A stretch of 39,376 nucleotides of DNA from Mastigamoeba balamuthi. Taxonomy: Eukaryota; Evosea; Mastigamoebida; Mastigamoebidae. Below are positions 1-10,353 of this stretch, one piece after another. The position numbers and the translations under genes were made by a program. The notes beneath the pieces are model-generated. The model had not been told where the DNA came from and searched no databases. It worked only from the letters and a program-made list of their open reading frames with translations. The stretch's first letter is position 1. The number at the start of each line of letters is the position of its first letter. Where the stretch lies: positions 120,230 through 159,605 of the forward strand of contig CACRSC010000065.1 in the NCBI GenBank assembly GCA_902651635.1, written 5' to 3'.

Positions 1-1633
1 TATGAAGTTTCAGCACTGAAAAGAGCTTCACACTTACTGCTACAAACCCTCATGCACATATAAGGACTCAATAATACTATTTATGCACAGAAACAGAATG
101 GGCAAAGACATCTCTCAGTGGTAAACTGGAGAGCTTCATTCTCTATGGGAATTAGTGTTTGCAGGGACGAGAAATCGAAGTAGTATTAAGGGAATAGCCC
201 AGCTATTCGTCAGATTATAGAGAAGCCAGACCAGATTGGGCAGTAGATAACTGAGGTATATCAAAAATGAGTGTTTTTGATAAGTGTGTCTGCTAAATTC
301 GGGTGAAGAAGTTGTTCATCTCGAGGCTTTTCCCCCTGTGTTGCATGCACAGAGAAAGAAGAGCATGATCATGTTTCTGATATCACAGAGTGGGCCTCTT
401 CTAAATAGATAACTGATATTAAGCCATCGAAGTTCCCAGTTCTACTAGCTGACTTCAATTATCAAGACCACAGAAGGAGGGAAATTCTCGATGAGAACAT
501 TTATCTCATATCTGATAAATGAAAATCCCCCAGGCTGGACCACTGTGCGAACCCCTTCAGGATAAGTGTATAGTTCTATTTAACTATTTTCCTTACATTC
601 TCAGGTCGAAATCAGGAGTAGTGGGCTGCTCTGTGGAATGAGAAGACAGGAGAGATAATGATCTTAAACACATATGAAAGACATCTCTTTTCTTACTCAC
701 TCCCTGTACTATCTCACATTTTCTTCACATCTTCTTCCCCTTTCCCTTGCCCTTCTGCACTTTTCCAATTATGTTCCTATCTCCTCCCCCCTCTTCCTTC
801 TGAGTCCTTCCTTTCTTCCCCTTTTCTTTTCATATCAGGCTGATAATAATGGTGCACAGTTTCTCTTTCCTTTCTCTTATTCCCTATTCCTCTTTCCCTT
901 TTCTTTCTGCACTTAAATCTGTACCTTCACTGCATCCACTCCTGCTTTCTTCCTCTTCCTTCTCTTTCCTTTCCTTACCCTCTTTCTTTCCTTTCTGTGC
1001 CAGGTGTACCTTCCATAGAATTTCCCATTTCTTTCATAGGTTCCCCTCATCTTCTTCCTTTTCCTCATACCCTTATCACAAAACTCACTATCTCCAGGAG
1101 TCGCACTCTTTCTTCTGCAGATAATGCAGATGAGGAACGTTGTGGCTACTGTACAGCATTAAAAACGTGTGCTGCCCCCTTTTCTCTTCTTCCCCGTTTC
1201 CACCAATTACTCTCTTTCCCCCTTTTCCCCCATAAAAGTACACCATTGTTTCTGATGCCTCCTACTGCAGGTCCAGCAAGCAGCATCGGTCCAAGCATAA
1301 ACAACAAGGGAAGAACAAAGAATGAAGCATAACAGTGCAAATAAAATAAGTTACTTGCAGATCCTCTCTGGGGGGGCATAGATAGCAAGAGAAAGAATGT
1401 GAGCTGGGCCACATTATGAGAGGGCCGTGAGCTTTTGAGGGTCACCTCATGGCGGTAACGATGTTCCTTGCTGTACAGAGTATTATTGTGGATGAGATTC
1501 TGCTCTGTAGGGTGAGAAAGCACAAAAGCATGGGTTCATTTCATACCTTGAGAGCTACACGGAAGTTGGCTTCTGCGAACCAAACCAGACCCATAATTGA
1601 ATTCCTGATTATTGAAAGGGGAAATATTTCTGC
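1..1633. other. Gene-free left flank, partly pyrimidine-rich
   Basis: I see no convincing gene here. Bases 1-650 are AT/GC-balanced, without a long open frame or recognisable motif. From about 690 to 1,250 the plus strand is dominated by C/T runs, broken by short purine-bearing islands that begin after a CAG and end at a GT. The open frames in this part are low-complexity Ser/Phe/Pro strings produced by the C/T bias and have no domain signal. A diverged relative of this module lies at about 16,230-16,900 (see findings). The ankyrin-like gene on the minus strand ends at 1634. Confidence 0.7.
690..1345 (+). repeat. Pyrimidine-rich module, copy A
   Basis: This stretch of C/T-rich DNA holds short islands flanked by splice-like borders. 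One follows CATATCAG near 838 and runs into GTGCAC; one follows CTGCAG near 1,121 and runs about 46 nt to a GT; one follows CTACTGCAG near 1,270. Copy B at about 16,230-16,900 has matching islands: CATATCAG then GTGTAC, CTGCAGAT..ATGA, CTACTGCAGGTC. It also has a matching CTGCACTT-AATCTG block, though not in exactly the same order. Homology is judged by eye. It could be a degenerate transposon, a non-coding multi-exon transcript, or low-complexity convergence. Confidence 0.45.
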
Positions 1634-4194
1634 TTAGGTGTCTTGTTTCATTACCTCATCGTTCTCATGGCCCAGCTCCTTCAACGTCATCGAGAATGGA
1701 GCACAACGCAGCACCTGTGCCACCTCTTGCCTCCTTTGCCTAAGGCTCTTCTCTGTCACATCACGGACGAACTTGATGTTCACTGCAGCAAGTGCGTCTG
1801 ACCTCGTCAGGGCGTATGGCTCTTTTCCAAGCAGCGAGACAACGTCTGCATGTAGCTCTTTGACAGCCCACCACAGAGCACGATTCTTGTTCAAACATGC
1901 ATCCGCATGCCCGAGACACCAAGGTTCCCTTCCCAGGGCCTCCACCACATCTTTCTTGCCGAATCTGCATGCACTGTACAGCCCCTCGTTCCCTGCTGCT
2001 CTTGCATCCTCCTTTCCGAGTCCGAGCCTTGCCAGAATTGCCAGCACGCGCGTGTTGCCACTCTTGCATGCCACACGGAGCACCTCATTGTTGTTCTCCC
2101 TCGCATCCTCTGCTCCCATGGAGTATGGTGGCTCTATCAGTGCCTCCAGCATCTGCTCGTTCAGCCCCGTGAGTGTCATTGCCTTGATTTCCCGTGCATC
2201 TGCATTCCCGAGGCTGAAGGGTGGCTCTGACAGCACTTTCAATGCCCTGAGGTCGCCGCTGTTGCACACCATTCGTAGGATGGCATTGTCTGACACTCGC
2301 ACGTCGCTCGCACCCAAGCCGAATGGGGGCTCTGTCAGCAGCCTCACACCAGCCATGTTCTTCTTTCGGAATACCACCTTGAGGGCCTCGCAGCTCCTTG
2401 CCCTGGCGTCCATTGCCCCGAGACAATACGGCGGCTCCGTCAGTGTTCTCACGACCTCGAGACCCTTTGAGCCCATCTCCAGCGCACAGCACAGTGCCTC
2501 GCTGTAAGCCCTCGCGACCTCTTTCCCAAGCAAATTAAGTGGTGGCCTCCCAGCCATCCGGAGGAGCTCTGTGTCACCCGTGTGCACAGCGTGCGCGAAT
2601 AGGGATCTGGTATCAGTGATGTGGTCGCCTCTTCCAGTGGAATACGGAGGCTGGATCAGAACTCGGAGAACAGCGTTTGCATTAGTCTTCATCGCCTTCT
2701 GCAGTAGATGCAGCTCGGCTGCCTCGCTGTGCCCCATCGAAAACGGGGGTGCAGCAAGCAGCTGAACGATACCTGCGTGGTTATTCTCACACGAGAGCAC
2801 CAGTGTCTCCCTCTTCGTCTTCGAGGACTCGTTGGAGCCCAGAAGGAAAGGTGGCGCCACCAGAAATTCGAGTGCCTTGGCCTTGCCATTGCGACATACA
2901 TATGACAGCAACGACCCGGCCTGTTTCACTTTTCTCCCGTTTTCGTACAGAGACTCTGACTTTTGCAGGTACTTGACGGCATCGCCGAAGTCATCGACAT
3001 CATTGGGGCACACATTGAACGGAGGCTGCATCAGCCGCTGCATGATTGCCACACTACCAGAGACAGCAGCAGCCGCAACAAACGAGACCACCGAGTCCTC
3101 GTGGTCCACCCTGAACGAGCCCTGACCCAGGAAGTCTACCACAGCTGTGTTCCCAGACCGTGCTGCCTCGATGAGTGCATCACCCATCATAGTCGGCGTA
3201 ACGCAGGTCGCATCGAACGAGAATGGAGGGGCGAGTAGAATGCGGTAGACCTGTGGTGACACCCTGAGCGCATTCCGAAGCATTTCCAGGGGTTTAGTTC
3301 GTGCTTTCTCGGCGATTCCATGCTGCGGCTCGCCCAAGAAAGCCACTGACTCGCCATCCCCCACTTCGCATGCAGTCTCGAGGGCTGAGAGCAGAGCATA
3401 GTCTCTGGGTTCCCTGACGGAATTCGGAGGCGACAGAAGCATCCGCAGGCACTCGACACCGCCGCCGACACGTAGGGCGTTTGTAAGTGTCCAGGGCTCT
3501 GAGATGTGGACGATGGATAGCGGGGGACCCATCAGTAGCCTCAGGACCTCTGCGCACCCAGAGGTCACTGCGCTCTCGATGAGAAAGAAAGGGTCAAGCT
3601 TGGGGTACGGGGCGAACGGGGGCTTCAGAAGAGCAGAGACAGTGTCCGGCAATCCAAATTCGCACACTGCATAAAGCACGTCCACGGGCTCTCGGGCTGG
3701 CCACCCGCCGCAGAAGTCGTCTCCCAGCAGCAGCCGCACTTGCAGAGGCTTCTGGCCACGCACAATTTCAAGGCAGGCCTTCACCACAGTCTGCGACCAC
3801 GGTTACAGAAGATTAAATCAGGAATACTGCAAGCCAACTGTGGAGGCTTAGCGAAATCTGCTGTGAAAAAGTGCACCTGGAATGCGGTGGTTGCGCAGTC
3901 CAGCAGAGGCGGCTGTGCGCTGGCCAGGGCGACGGCTGTGGGCCCGTCCCCAACCAGCAGCGACGAGGCGAGCAGGTCGAGGGCGGCGACGCTGAGGCCC
4001 TTGGGGAGGAGAGCCCTGCACGAGGGGCCCAGCAGGCCGGGGCACGACAGCAGCACCCGCACCACGTCCACGGGGCGCAGCCGCGGCAGCACGTGGCACC
4101 GCAGGGCATACGCTGCCTCGAGGGCCTCCTCGGTCTGGGGGCGGCCGAGACTGCTGCGCTGCCTCTTGGGATCTGGGCTAGGTGATGCGTCCAT
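1634..4194 (-). CDS. Ankyrin-like PP[FY]-repeat protein
   Basis: Two exons, 4194..3877 and 3790..1634, joined in phase 0 across an 86-nt GT-AG intron, giving about 824 residues. Almost all of exon 2 is a degenerate repeat of roughly 35-40 residues. Each unit reads approximately L-x-x-L-x-E-P-P-[FY]-x-[LM]-G-x-x-D-A-R, then a helix of the form A-L-x-x-A-C-x-x-G. The helix-turn-helix rhythm and the AC-x-x-GN-x-x-V pattern resemble ankyrin repeats, but the Pro-Pro-aromatic block replaces the usual TPLH motif. The first 106 residues are not repetitive and include a Leu/Val-rich stretch weakly reminiscent of an F-box; I do not rely on that. No signal peptide or membrane segment is seen. The start is the first Met of the N-terminal open frame. 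A scaffold or protein-binding role is inferred from the repeats only; partner and pathway are unknown. It lies downstream of BOP1 on the same strand, 475 bp away. Confidence 0.85.
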
Positions 4195-4669
4195 GTCGGC
4201 TGTTTATGGTGAAACTACCGGTGATGTTGGATTCGAAGAAGATACGCCGATCACACATGGGCTGCAATTGTCGCCTTTTTTCTGTTAAAGAGGGACTTCA
4301 ACGAGGAGCACGACACCGACGGAGCACAGGCTAAAAAGCAACTTGGACAGCAGGACGAGGTATTACTTGCGAGAAGCCTTCCCCAAGCGCGAGGACATTC
4401 GTCTTGCGCTCCAGGGCAGCGTTATTGTGCTGTTGGCCGTCGAGTGAAGAGCACTAGGAGAACGACCTTTGCGACGTCTGTTCTGAACCTGGCCACGGAC
4501 GTGGCTGCGGGGGAACCGAGAGCTGAACGCTTGACAATCGGCACCACGAAAACCGGAAGCCAAGCAAAAAAATGGCAAACGACGTGAACGTAAAATAGGA
4601 TTCTGGAACGAAGTGTTGGTGAACGAGGCCACAGCCCGGCCCGGCCCGGAGTGGCAGCACACATCCTCC
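4195..4669. other. Intergenic gap, ankyrin-like gene to BOP1
   Basis: About 475 bp between the BOP1 stop (4670) and the ankyrin-like gene start (4194), both on the minus strand. It should carry the 3' UTR of BOP1 and the promoter of the ankyrin-like gene. The only motif noted is a GATTCG/CGAATC hexamer near 4,230. The open frames across it are short and lack domain signal. Confidence 0.6.
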
Positions 4670-7073
4670 TCACATGCAGTCGGTGTGCAGGATGACGAGG
4701 CCGTCGGCGCCAGCAGTGAACAGCCAGGGCTGCGCAGGGTGGAAGTCGATGTCCATGACACCGTAGTCGTCGACAATGTTGTGCGCGCCCTTGAGCACGC
4801 GCACGGGCGTGATCTCCGCGTTGGAGTTGAGGTCCCCGACCTTCACGGCGGCGTGGTAGATGTGCGTCGCGCCGTCGTCGCCCGCCGAGGCCAGCAGCGG
4901 GTAGCGGTCGTGGAAGGCCACAGCACGGACGGCCCTGCTGTGCGTGTGGAACACCTGCACAGAACCACGCGTCAGCCACAAGCCCAATGGCAATCACAGT
5001 CGCGGAGGAGGCCGAGAGGGTACCTTGTACGGCCTGGTGCTGAGGTCGCGGTCAAACCAGCACACACGGCGGTCGTAGTTGCCGATGAGCACGTGGTCGC
5101 CGCTCGGGTGCACGGCGAGCGCGCTGATCCACCTCGCGCTGCCACCGGGCGTCAGGCGCTGCTCGAGCCTGCCTCCGTGCGCCGTCAGGTCGTAGACGCG
5201 GACGCTGCGCTGCGTCGCCACGAACATCCCGGGCTTCGTCGGGTGCCACGCGACACGCATCACGGGGCCCGCGCGCGGCGTCACGCGCAGGCGCTGGCTG
5301 TGGTGCTGGCTCAGGCGGTGCACCGTCACCGCCGTGTCCGCCGACGGCGAGTCGGGGTCGGCCTGCGTCACGACGGCGACGTAGTCTCCCCTGCGGTGCC
5401 ACGCAATGTCGGCGACCTCGTGCTCGTGGTTGATCACCATCGCCACGCCCGTCGGCTCCCCCGTCGTCACCTCGCGCCACGTGACGCCCGGCGCGCTCTT
5501 GCCCTTGCCCGCGCGCGCGCCGGCCGCCGTGCGGCGCAGGCACCCGCGCGCCGTCTCGGCCTCGGACGCGGGCCCGCAGGCGGCCTCGCAGACGACAAAG
5601 AAGAGGCGGCCGCCGGCGCTGACGGCGAGGACCTTGCGGTCGGGGTTGGGGCACCAGGCGGCCGCGCGGATGGGCCCGCCGAGGGCGATGACCGCGTGGC
5701 AGCGGCCCGTGTCGACCTCCCAGATGCGCAGCGAGCCGTCGCTGCCGCCCGACGCGAGCCACTGGCCCCGCGGGTCGCACGAGACGGCGCGCACGCGGAC
5801 GCCTCCGCCGTGGCCGCGGTAGACGATGCCGACGCTGTCGGGGAAGGGGCGCAGGTCGCGGACGTCGGGCAGGCGCGGCAGCAGCGCCTCGGGCGAAGTG
5901 ATGCGCTCGCGGCGCTTGCGGTGCAGCGCCAGCGACCGGCGGGGCGCCGTCATCAGCGACATGCAGCGCGCCGCGGCCTCGTCGACGAGCGTGCGGTACG
6001 CCGGCACGTGGCGCAGGCGCCTGAAGCGCTCGGGCCTGAAGATGATGCGGTGGTCGCGCTGTCACACGGGAGCGGGGAGACCGTCAATTGATTTCTAGAA
6101 TTGCGCGCAGGCAAAAAAGGGGAAGGGGGGAAGGTACCTTGGTCCTGGGGCGGGCCTCGCGCTCGCGGGGGAGGTACTCCTCCGGAGGGTTGTACGACTC
6201 GATGTGGCCGGGGCGCTTGCGGGGCTTGGCGGGGATGTAGCCCGGGCGGACCTTGCCGGGCGTCGCCCAGATGTCGTAGCCGTACTCGGGGGCGTCTGCC
6301 CGCTTCTTCTTCTTGTCCTTGTTCTTGGGCACCTTGCCCTCCTGGATCTGCTTGTCCATCTTGATCCACGCCTTGCGGATGTGCCGCGCCAGGCTCAGGA
6401 TGCGCTTGCGCTCGGTCTTGTCCGGCTGGAACGCCGCCTTGGCCGGCGTCGGGTCGTGGAACGGGTGGATGGCCTCCGGGTGCTCCGACTCTGTGATCCA
6501 CTCCTCCTTCGACGGGTCCATCCCTCCAGGCAGCTGTTTGCGGTGTCGTCAGCGCAGGCATTTCTCCCCAAGGCAAAAAATGCGGTCAGTGCGTGCCCTG
6601 CGGCTCATGAACGAGTTGAGGACTTCGATGTCGGCGTCGGTCAGCCTGACCTCGCGGTCGTTGACCGCGTCGTAGAACTTGCGCCAGTGGTCCGGGTCGT
6701 CCTTCTCCGCGAGGAACCGCTCGATGGCGTCGCGCCGCTTCTCCCAGTCGGCGCTCTTGGCGATGGCGTTGCCGTCGACGTCGTACCCGATGTGCTCAAA
6801 GTCGTCGTACCACGACATCGGGATGTTGCCCACGCGGTTGTTCGCCGCCTCGTCGTCGGACGAGTCCTCGTCGTCGGCGGGCTCGGGCCGCTGCGCCGAG
6901 CTCGCGAGCTGCTGCTCTAGGCGCTCCATCTCGGCCACGTCGATCGACTCGGGGGCTGCCGCGTCCCCGGCGCGCTTCTGCGTGCGCTTGGGGGTGCCCT
7001 TGCCCTTGGGCTTGCTCTTGCCTGCCGCGCCGCCCTGTGCGGGGGCCGTCGCTGCCTCGGCGCCGCCCTTCAT
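4670..7073 (-). CDS. BOP1: BOP1/Erb1 ribosome-biogenesis WD40 protein
   Basis: Four exons: 7073..6597, 6533..6138, 6058..5024, 4954..4670; 730 residues, close to human BOP1. BOP1 (yeast Erb1) is the WD40 subunit of the nucleolar PeBoW complex with PES1 and WDR12, needed for 27S/32S pre-rRNA processing and 60S assembly. Seen here: a Lys-rich and acidic N terminus, then the BOP1NT signature beginning NRVGNIPMSWYDDFEHIGYD, the GHIESYNPPEEYLP segment, a VPAYRTLVDE-like linker, and a C-terminal beta-propeller with SGGSDGSLRIWE, a DLSTRPYK-like strand and FTAGADG repeats. Intron 1 (6534-6596) needs a GC-AG pair: the exon ends ..SRR, the next begins LPGGMDPS in phase 0, and no GT fits. The other introns are GT-AG. 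The gene diverges from RBM42 across 225 bp. Confidence 0.95.
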
Positions 7074-7298
7074 GGTATCTGAGAGGCAAAATACCTACTG
7101 ATGTCATCTGACTGACGCAATCTCATATCTTCTGCAATCTTCCTCTGGCCGTGATCACCGCGGAACTGGCCACACAGACGCACAGGAGCAATCCACTATC
7201 GTTTGTGCTCCGTGTCTAATCGCGGGCGGCGTTCTGTTGGCTCCGTGTCCGATATTCCCAAATATCTGGGGTGGGATATTTACGAAAATTCGTGCGGA
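7074..7298. promoter_or_regulatory. Divergent promoter region, BOP1/RBM42
   Basis: A 225-bp gap separates two start codons on opposite strands, so both promoters must lie here or overlap the genes. Within GC-rich surroundings it holds AT-containing patches: GATATTCCC, AAATATCTGG and GGGATATTTACG on the RBM42 side, and TCATATCTTCTGCAATCTTCC on the BOP1 side. Similar GATAT or GATTC words occur upstream of other genes in the window. No TATA box is placed with confidence. Confidence 0.5.
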
Positions 7299-8044
7299 AT
7301 GGACCCCATGCAGCAACAGCGGGTGTTCTGGGGCGCGGTCCCCCAGCCGGACCCCTCCGCGCAGCAGGCGCCCATGTGGGCGCGCGCCTACGCGCAGACC
7401 GACGCGATGACCGCCGCCGCCGCCGCGTCTGCGGCCGCCGCCGCTGCAGCCGCGTCGATGGCGCCGTCCGCTGTCTACATCGACGCCGCCACGCTCGCCA
7501 AGGCGCAGGAGCTGCGCAAGGGCGAGAAGATGTCGAAGCGCGCTCCTCCGCAGCCCGGAGTCAAGGTCGGCCCACGGGCATTGTAAAAATCCCAGTAGAT
7601 TTCAGCCGTAAATATCCTAACAAATCGGCTGATTTGCGAACTGTATGGCAGAGGTGCTTCCGCAAGGCCGCTGGCGAGGAGTGGGAGGACCCGAGCCTCG
7701 CGGACTGGCCCGACAACGACTTCCGCATCTTCGTCGGCGACCTCGGCAACGAGGTCAACGACGAGGTGCTGCGCCAGGCGTTCCAGAAGTACAACTGCCA
7801 GAAGAGCCGCGTGATCCGCGACAAGTACTCGCAGAAGAGCAAGGGCTACGGCTTTGTCAGCTTCGCCGACCCGATGGACTTTGCGCACGCCCTCAAGGAG
7901 ATGAACGGGGCCTACATCGGGGGCAGGCCGTGCAAGCTCAAGAGGAGCAGGTGGAGGGAGCGCGACGACGGCGACAAGGCCAAGCGCTGGGATGACTACC
8001 AGAAGTCGCAGAAGCCCGCTGCCAAGAAGCCCCGCCGCGTGTGA
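7299..8044 (+). CDS. RBM42: RBM42-type RRM protein
   Basis: Two exons, 7299..7565 and 7652..8044, 219 residues, joined in phase 0 across an 86-nt GT-AG intron with a CTAAC branch-like sequence. RBM42 is an RNA-binding protein linked to the U4/U6.U5 tri-snRNP. The N terminus is Met/Gln/Ala-rich with an uninterrupted alanine tract. Next comes the family-specific lead-in AAGEEWEDPSLADWPDNDF, then one RRM: RNP2 is IFVGDL (about residues 115-120), RNP1 is KGYGFVSF (about 153-160), followed by GRPCKLKRSRWRERD. The tail is Lys/Arg-rich. It is much shorter than human RBM42 because the long N-terminal region is missing. An in-frame upstream start codon (7203) exists, but the Met at 7299 follows an AT-rich patch and suits the family better. 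Confidence 0.92.
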
Positions 8045-8162
8045 AGGAGACCAGGGCTGGCCGGTGGTTCCGGGAAAACGGGAGCAGAAGCAGGCAAAAA
8101 CGAAATCTATCCACATCAGAAGAATCTTCTCTCTCTTTTTCCCTTTGTTTTGTATCGGGAAA

Positions 8163-8882
8163 ATGGAGCGCGGGGTGTGTCTGTTTGACCGGTCGATGCT
8201 GCGCGATCCCACCGAGATCTCGGGCGTGAGGTTCCGCCCCCTGGAGCAGGGCGACTACGCGCGCGGGTTCTGCGACGTCCTGGAGGAGCTGACCGAGACC
8301 GACTGCAGCGAGAGCCTCTTCGCCGAGCGCTTTGCGGACATGGTAGATCTGCAGAGCGCCCCAACGCATCCCCCCCACCCGCCCACGGCGCTAACCGACA
8401 CCCGCCAGAGGAAGGCCGGCCTGTACTACGTCGTGGTCGGCGAGGACCTCCAGACGGGGCTCATCGAGTGCGCCGCAACGCTTGTCGTCGAGGCCAAGTT
8501 CATCCACAAGGTCAGCACAGCAGCACAGCAGCACAACAGTTGTTCTCCCCTTTGCAGTTCCAACCCTCCGACTGCCCACGCCTGCGGGGCTGCGCAACAG
8601 GCGGGGTACGTGGGGCACATCGAGGACGTGGTGGTGGCAGGCCGCGCAAGGGGCAGGAGGCTGGGCGACGCGCTCGTGGGGCAGCTGCTGCACCTGGGGC
8701 TGGGCCCCTGCGGCTGCTACAAGGTCATCCTCGACTGCCACCACGACGTCGCCCCCTTCTACTGTCCGCCGCCCACTCCCACTCGCCCTCGCACTGACTG
8801 ACGAGAGACCACGACAGGCAAGTGCGGCATGAAGGAGAACGGCGTGCAGATGGCCCTGTACAAGCGTGACCTGCCCGCTTGA
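8163..8882 (+). CDS. GNA1: Glucosamine-6-phosphate N-acetyltransferase (GNAT)
   Basis: Four exons: 8163..8342, 8409..8510, 8601..8763, 8818..8882; 169 residues, normal for the family. GNA1 transfers acetyl from acetyl-CoA to glucosamine-6-phosphate, giving GlcNAc-6-P for UDP-GlcNAc synthesis in the cytosol. Visible signatures: the N-terminal FRPLEQGDYARGF with VLEELT helix, the YYVVVGED strand, GHIEDVVV (the GNA1 beta4 strand), the acetyl-CoA loop AGRARGRRLGDALV, CYKVILDC, and the C-terminal FY-x-KCG-x-KE motif, which is restored only when intron 3 is removed in phase 1. All three introns are GT-AG with weak donors (GTAGAT, GTCAGC, GTCCGC). The gene converges on the SDR gene, whose stop lies 83 bp away. 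Confidence 0.93.
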
Positions 8883-8963
8883 ACAGCAAGCCGCAGCCAG
8901 ACCCAATTTTGGGTGTTCTGACGACTGGCAAGTGCCTCAAGAAACCGGAATTGGACCACAGCT

Positions 8964-8969
8964 TTTATT
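8964..8969 (-). terminator. AATAAA signal overlapping the SDR stop codon
   Basis: The minus-strand sequence is CAATAAAAG, where CAA is the last sense codon and TAA the stop. The hexamer AATAAA therefore contains the stop. The same arrangement occurs at the end of the PARP14-like gene. This is consistent with a very short 3' UTR; use as a real polyadenylation signal is inferred. Confidence 0.45.
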
Positions 8970-10183
8970 GCGACACAGAATTGGCGATTTGCATCTCGCT
9001 TTCGTCCCACAGGCGGCACGCTGTCGCGTCGTCGAGCGCGTTGGCAGAGGGCTTCTTGGGGGCGCAGCCACTGTGGTAACCGCCCGGGACCAGCTTGTCC
9101 AGCGGTGCCAGCGCGCAGAACAGCTGCGTCTGCGCTCCTTGCTCGGGCGTCTTCATGAACAGCACAGCACTTGATTTTCCCAGCACGCAGGGGTTGGGGT
9201 GGGTTAGTCCAGGGCGGACAGAGCGAAGGCCGATGGAGTACCCGATCTTGTAGAGGAACGAGGGGACGCCCGAGGCGATGTTGGTCTCGATGACGCCGGG
9301 GTGGACGGCGAACGCGGTGATGCCGGTGTTGCCGTACCGCCTCTGCAGCTCTCTCACGAAGAGGGCGTTGGCCAGCTTGCTCATCCCGTAGAAGCGGAAC
9401 CCAGTGGCGCCGTAGGTCCCGTTCCTCCTGACGTCGGCCTCGCGCATGTTCTCAAAGTCGATCTTCGACACGGCGTACGTGCTGGAGCTCACGCAGACGA
9501 CCCTCGCCTTGCCCGCGATAAGCGCTGCGCACGCAGCCGAAATGAGACCACAGTTTTGCGAGGCCTGCGCACTGGGCAGGGAGGGGGGAGAGAGTGCAAG
9601 TGGAGAAGGGAGTCCCATACCGGGCAGCAGCGACGTCGTGAGGCAGAAGTGGCCGAGGTGGTTGGTGCCGTAGTGCAGCTCCCACCCCTGCTTGGTGGCC
9701 CCCAGCGGCGGGCAGAGGATGCCCGCGTTGTTGACCAGCAGGTGCACCTCCCGCGTCCGCGCGAGCACCGCGGCCGCTGCGCGCTTGACCGAGTCGAGGT
9801 CGGCGAGGTCGCACTGCACCGACACGACGGCGGCGCCGGGCCTGCTGACGGCCTCCACCTCGCACGCCGCGCGCCGAGCGCGGTCGGGGTTCCTGTTGAG
9901 CAGGTACACAGAGGCCCCCAGCTGCGCCAGCCGCTTGGCAGTCGCGAGGCCGATGCCGCTCGTGGTCCCCGTCACGACCGCTATCTTGCCTTTGGGGGCG
10001 GGCCGTCAGCGTGCTGGGGGTGACTGGGCCCAGGAAGAGGGTGTTCCGAGGCCGCGACGTGCCTGTGAGGTCGGGCGAATAGGGGCAGCGGCGGCCCGAG
10101 AACAGGCCGGCGCTGCGAGCGGCGGCCGACGCGATGAGCAGCACGCAGCAGCACGCGAGGACGAGGCCGAGACTCAGCACCAT
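8965..10183 (-). CDS. Membrane-anchored short-chain dehydrogenase (retinol-dehydrogenase-like)
   Basis: Three exons: 10183..10063, 9989..9621, 9524..8965; 349 residues. It is an NAD(P)-dependent oxidoreductase of the classical SDR family, nearest in style to RDH11-14/WWOX-like enzymes; the substrate cannot be told. Residues 1-22 are a hydrophobic Leu/Cys/Val segment, probably a signal anchor for the ER. The Rossmann motif TGTTSGIG follows DLTGKIAVV; NNAG is at about 127-130; the serine of VCVSSSTY and YGMSK (Tyr about 209, Lys about 213) complete the catalytic set. The late FMKTPEQGAQT-like block is typical of RDH enzymes. Joining exons 1 and 2 into DLTGKIAVVTG requires a GC-AG intron (9990-10062). 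The stop TAA lies inside an AATAAA hexamer. Confidence 0.92.
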
Positions 10184-10339
10184 CGGCGCAGCAGTAGGTG
10201 TGTTACAGGGGTTGTGTAACAAAGATTCACTTCTGAAGCGCGATGACTCAGCGGGCCGTAAATGCGAGAATCTCTTCAGGAAAAGGTAAGGGGAACTGAG
10301 ACTCCAAGTTAATAGTGCTACTCTCCTATCGCAGTGGGG

Positions 10340-10345
10340 TTTATT
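10340..10345 (-). terminator. AATAAA signal after the DUF2009-like gene
   Basis: AATAAA on the minus strand, 9 nt after the TGA stop of the DUF2009-like gene. It is a plausible polyadenylation signal with a very short 3' UTR. Confidence 0.4.
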
Positions 10346-10353
10346 CGTCGACT

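Noticed and set aside
658-1332. Short Ser/Phe/Pro-rich open frames in the left flank
   Set aside because: They come from C/T-biased DNA, overlap in several frames and show no domain.
4613-6091. Long plus-strand open frame (492 codons) over BOP1
   Set aside because: It is antisense to the WD40 exons and gives Arg/Val/Ala-rich sequence without domains, an effect of high GC.
9140-9220. Extra intron in the last exon of the SDR gene around a CTAACCC word
   Set aside because: The only GT-AG pairing there breaks the reading frame, while the continuous frame keeps the conserved KTPEQGAQT block.
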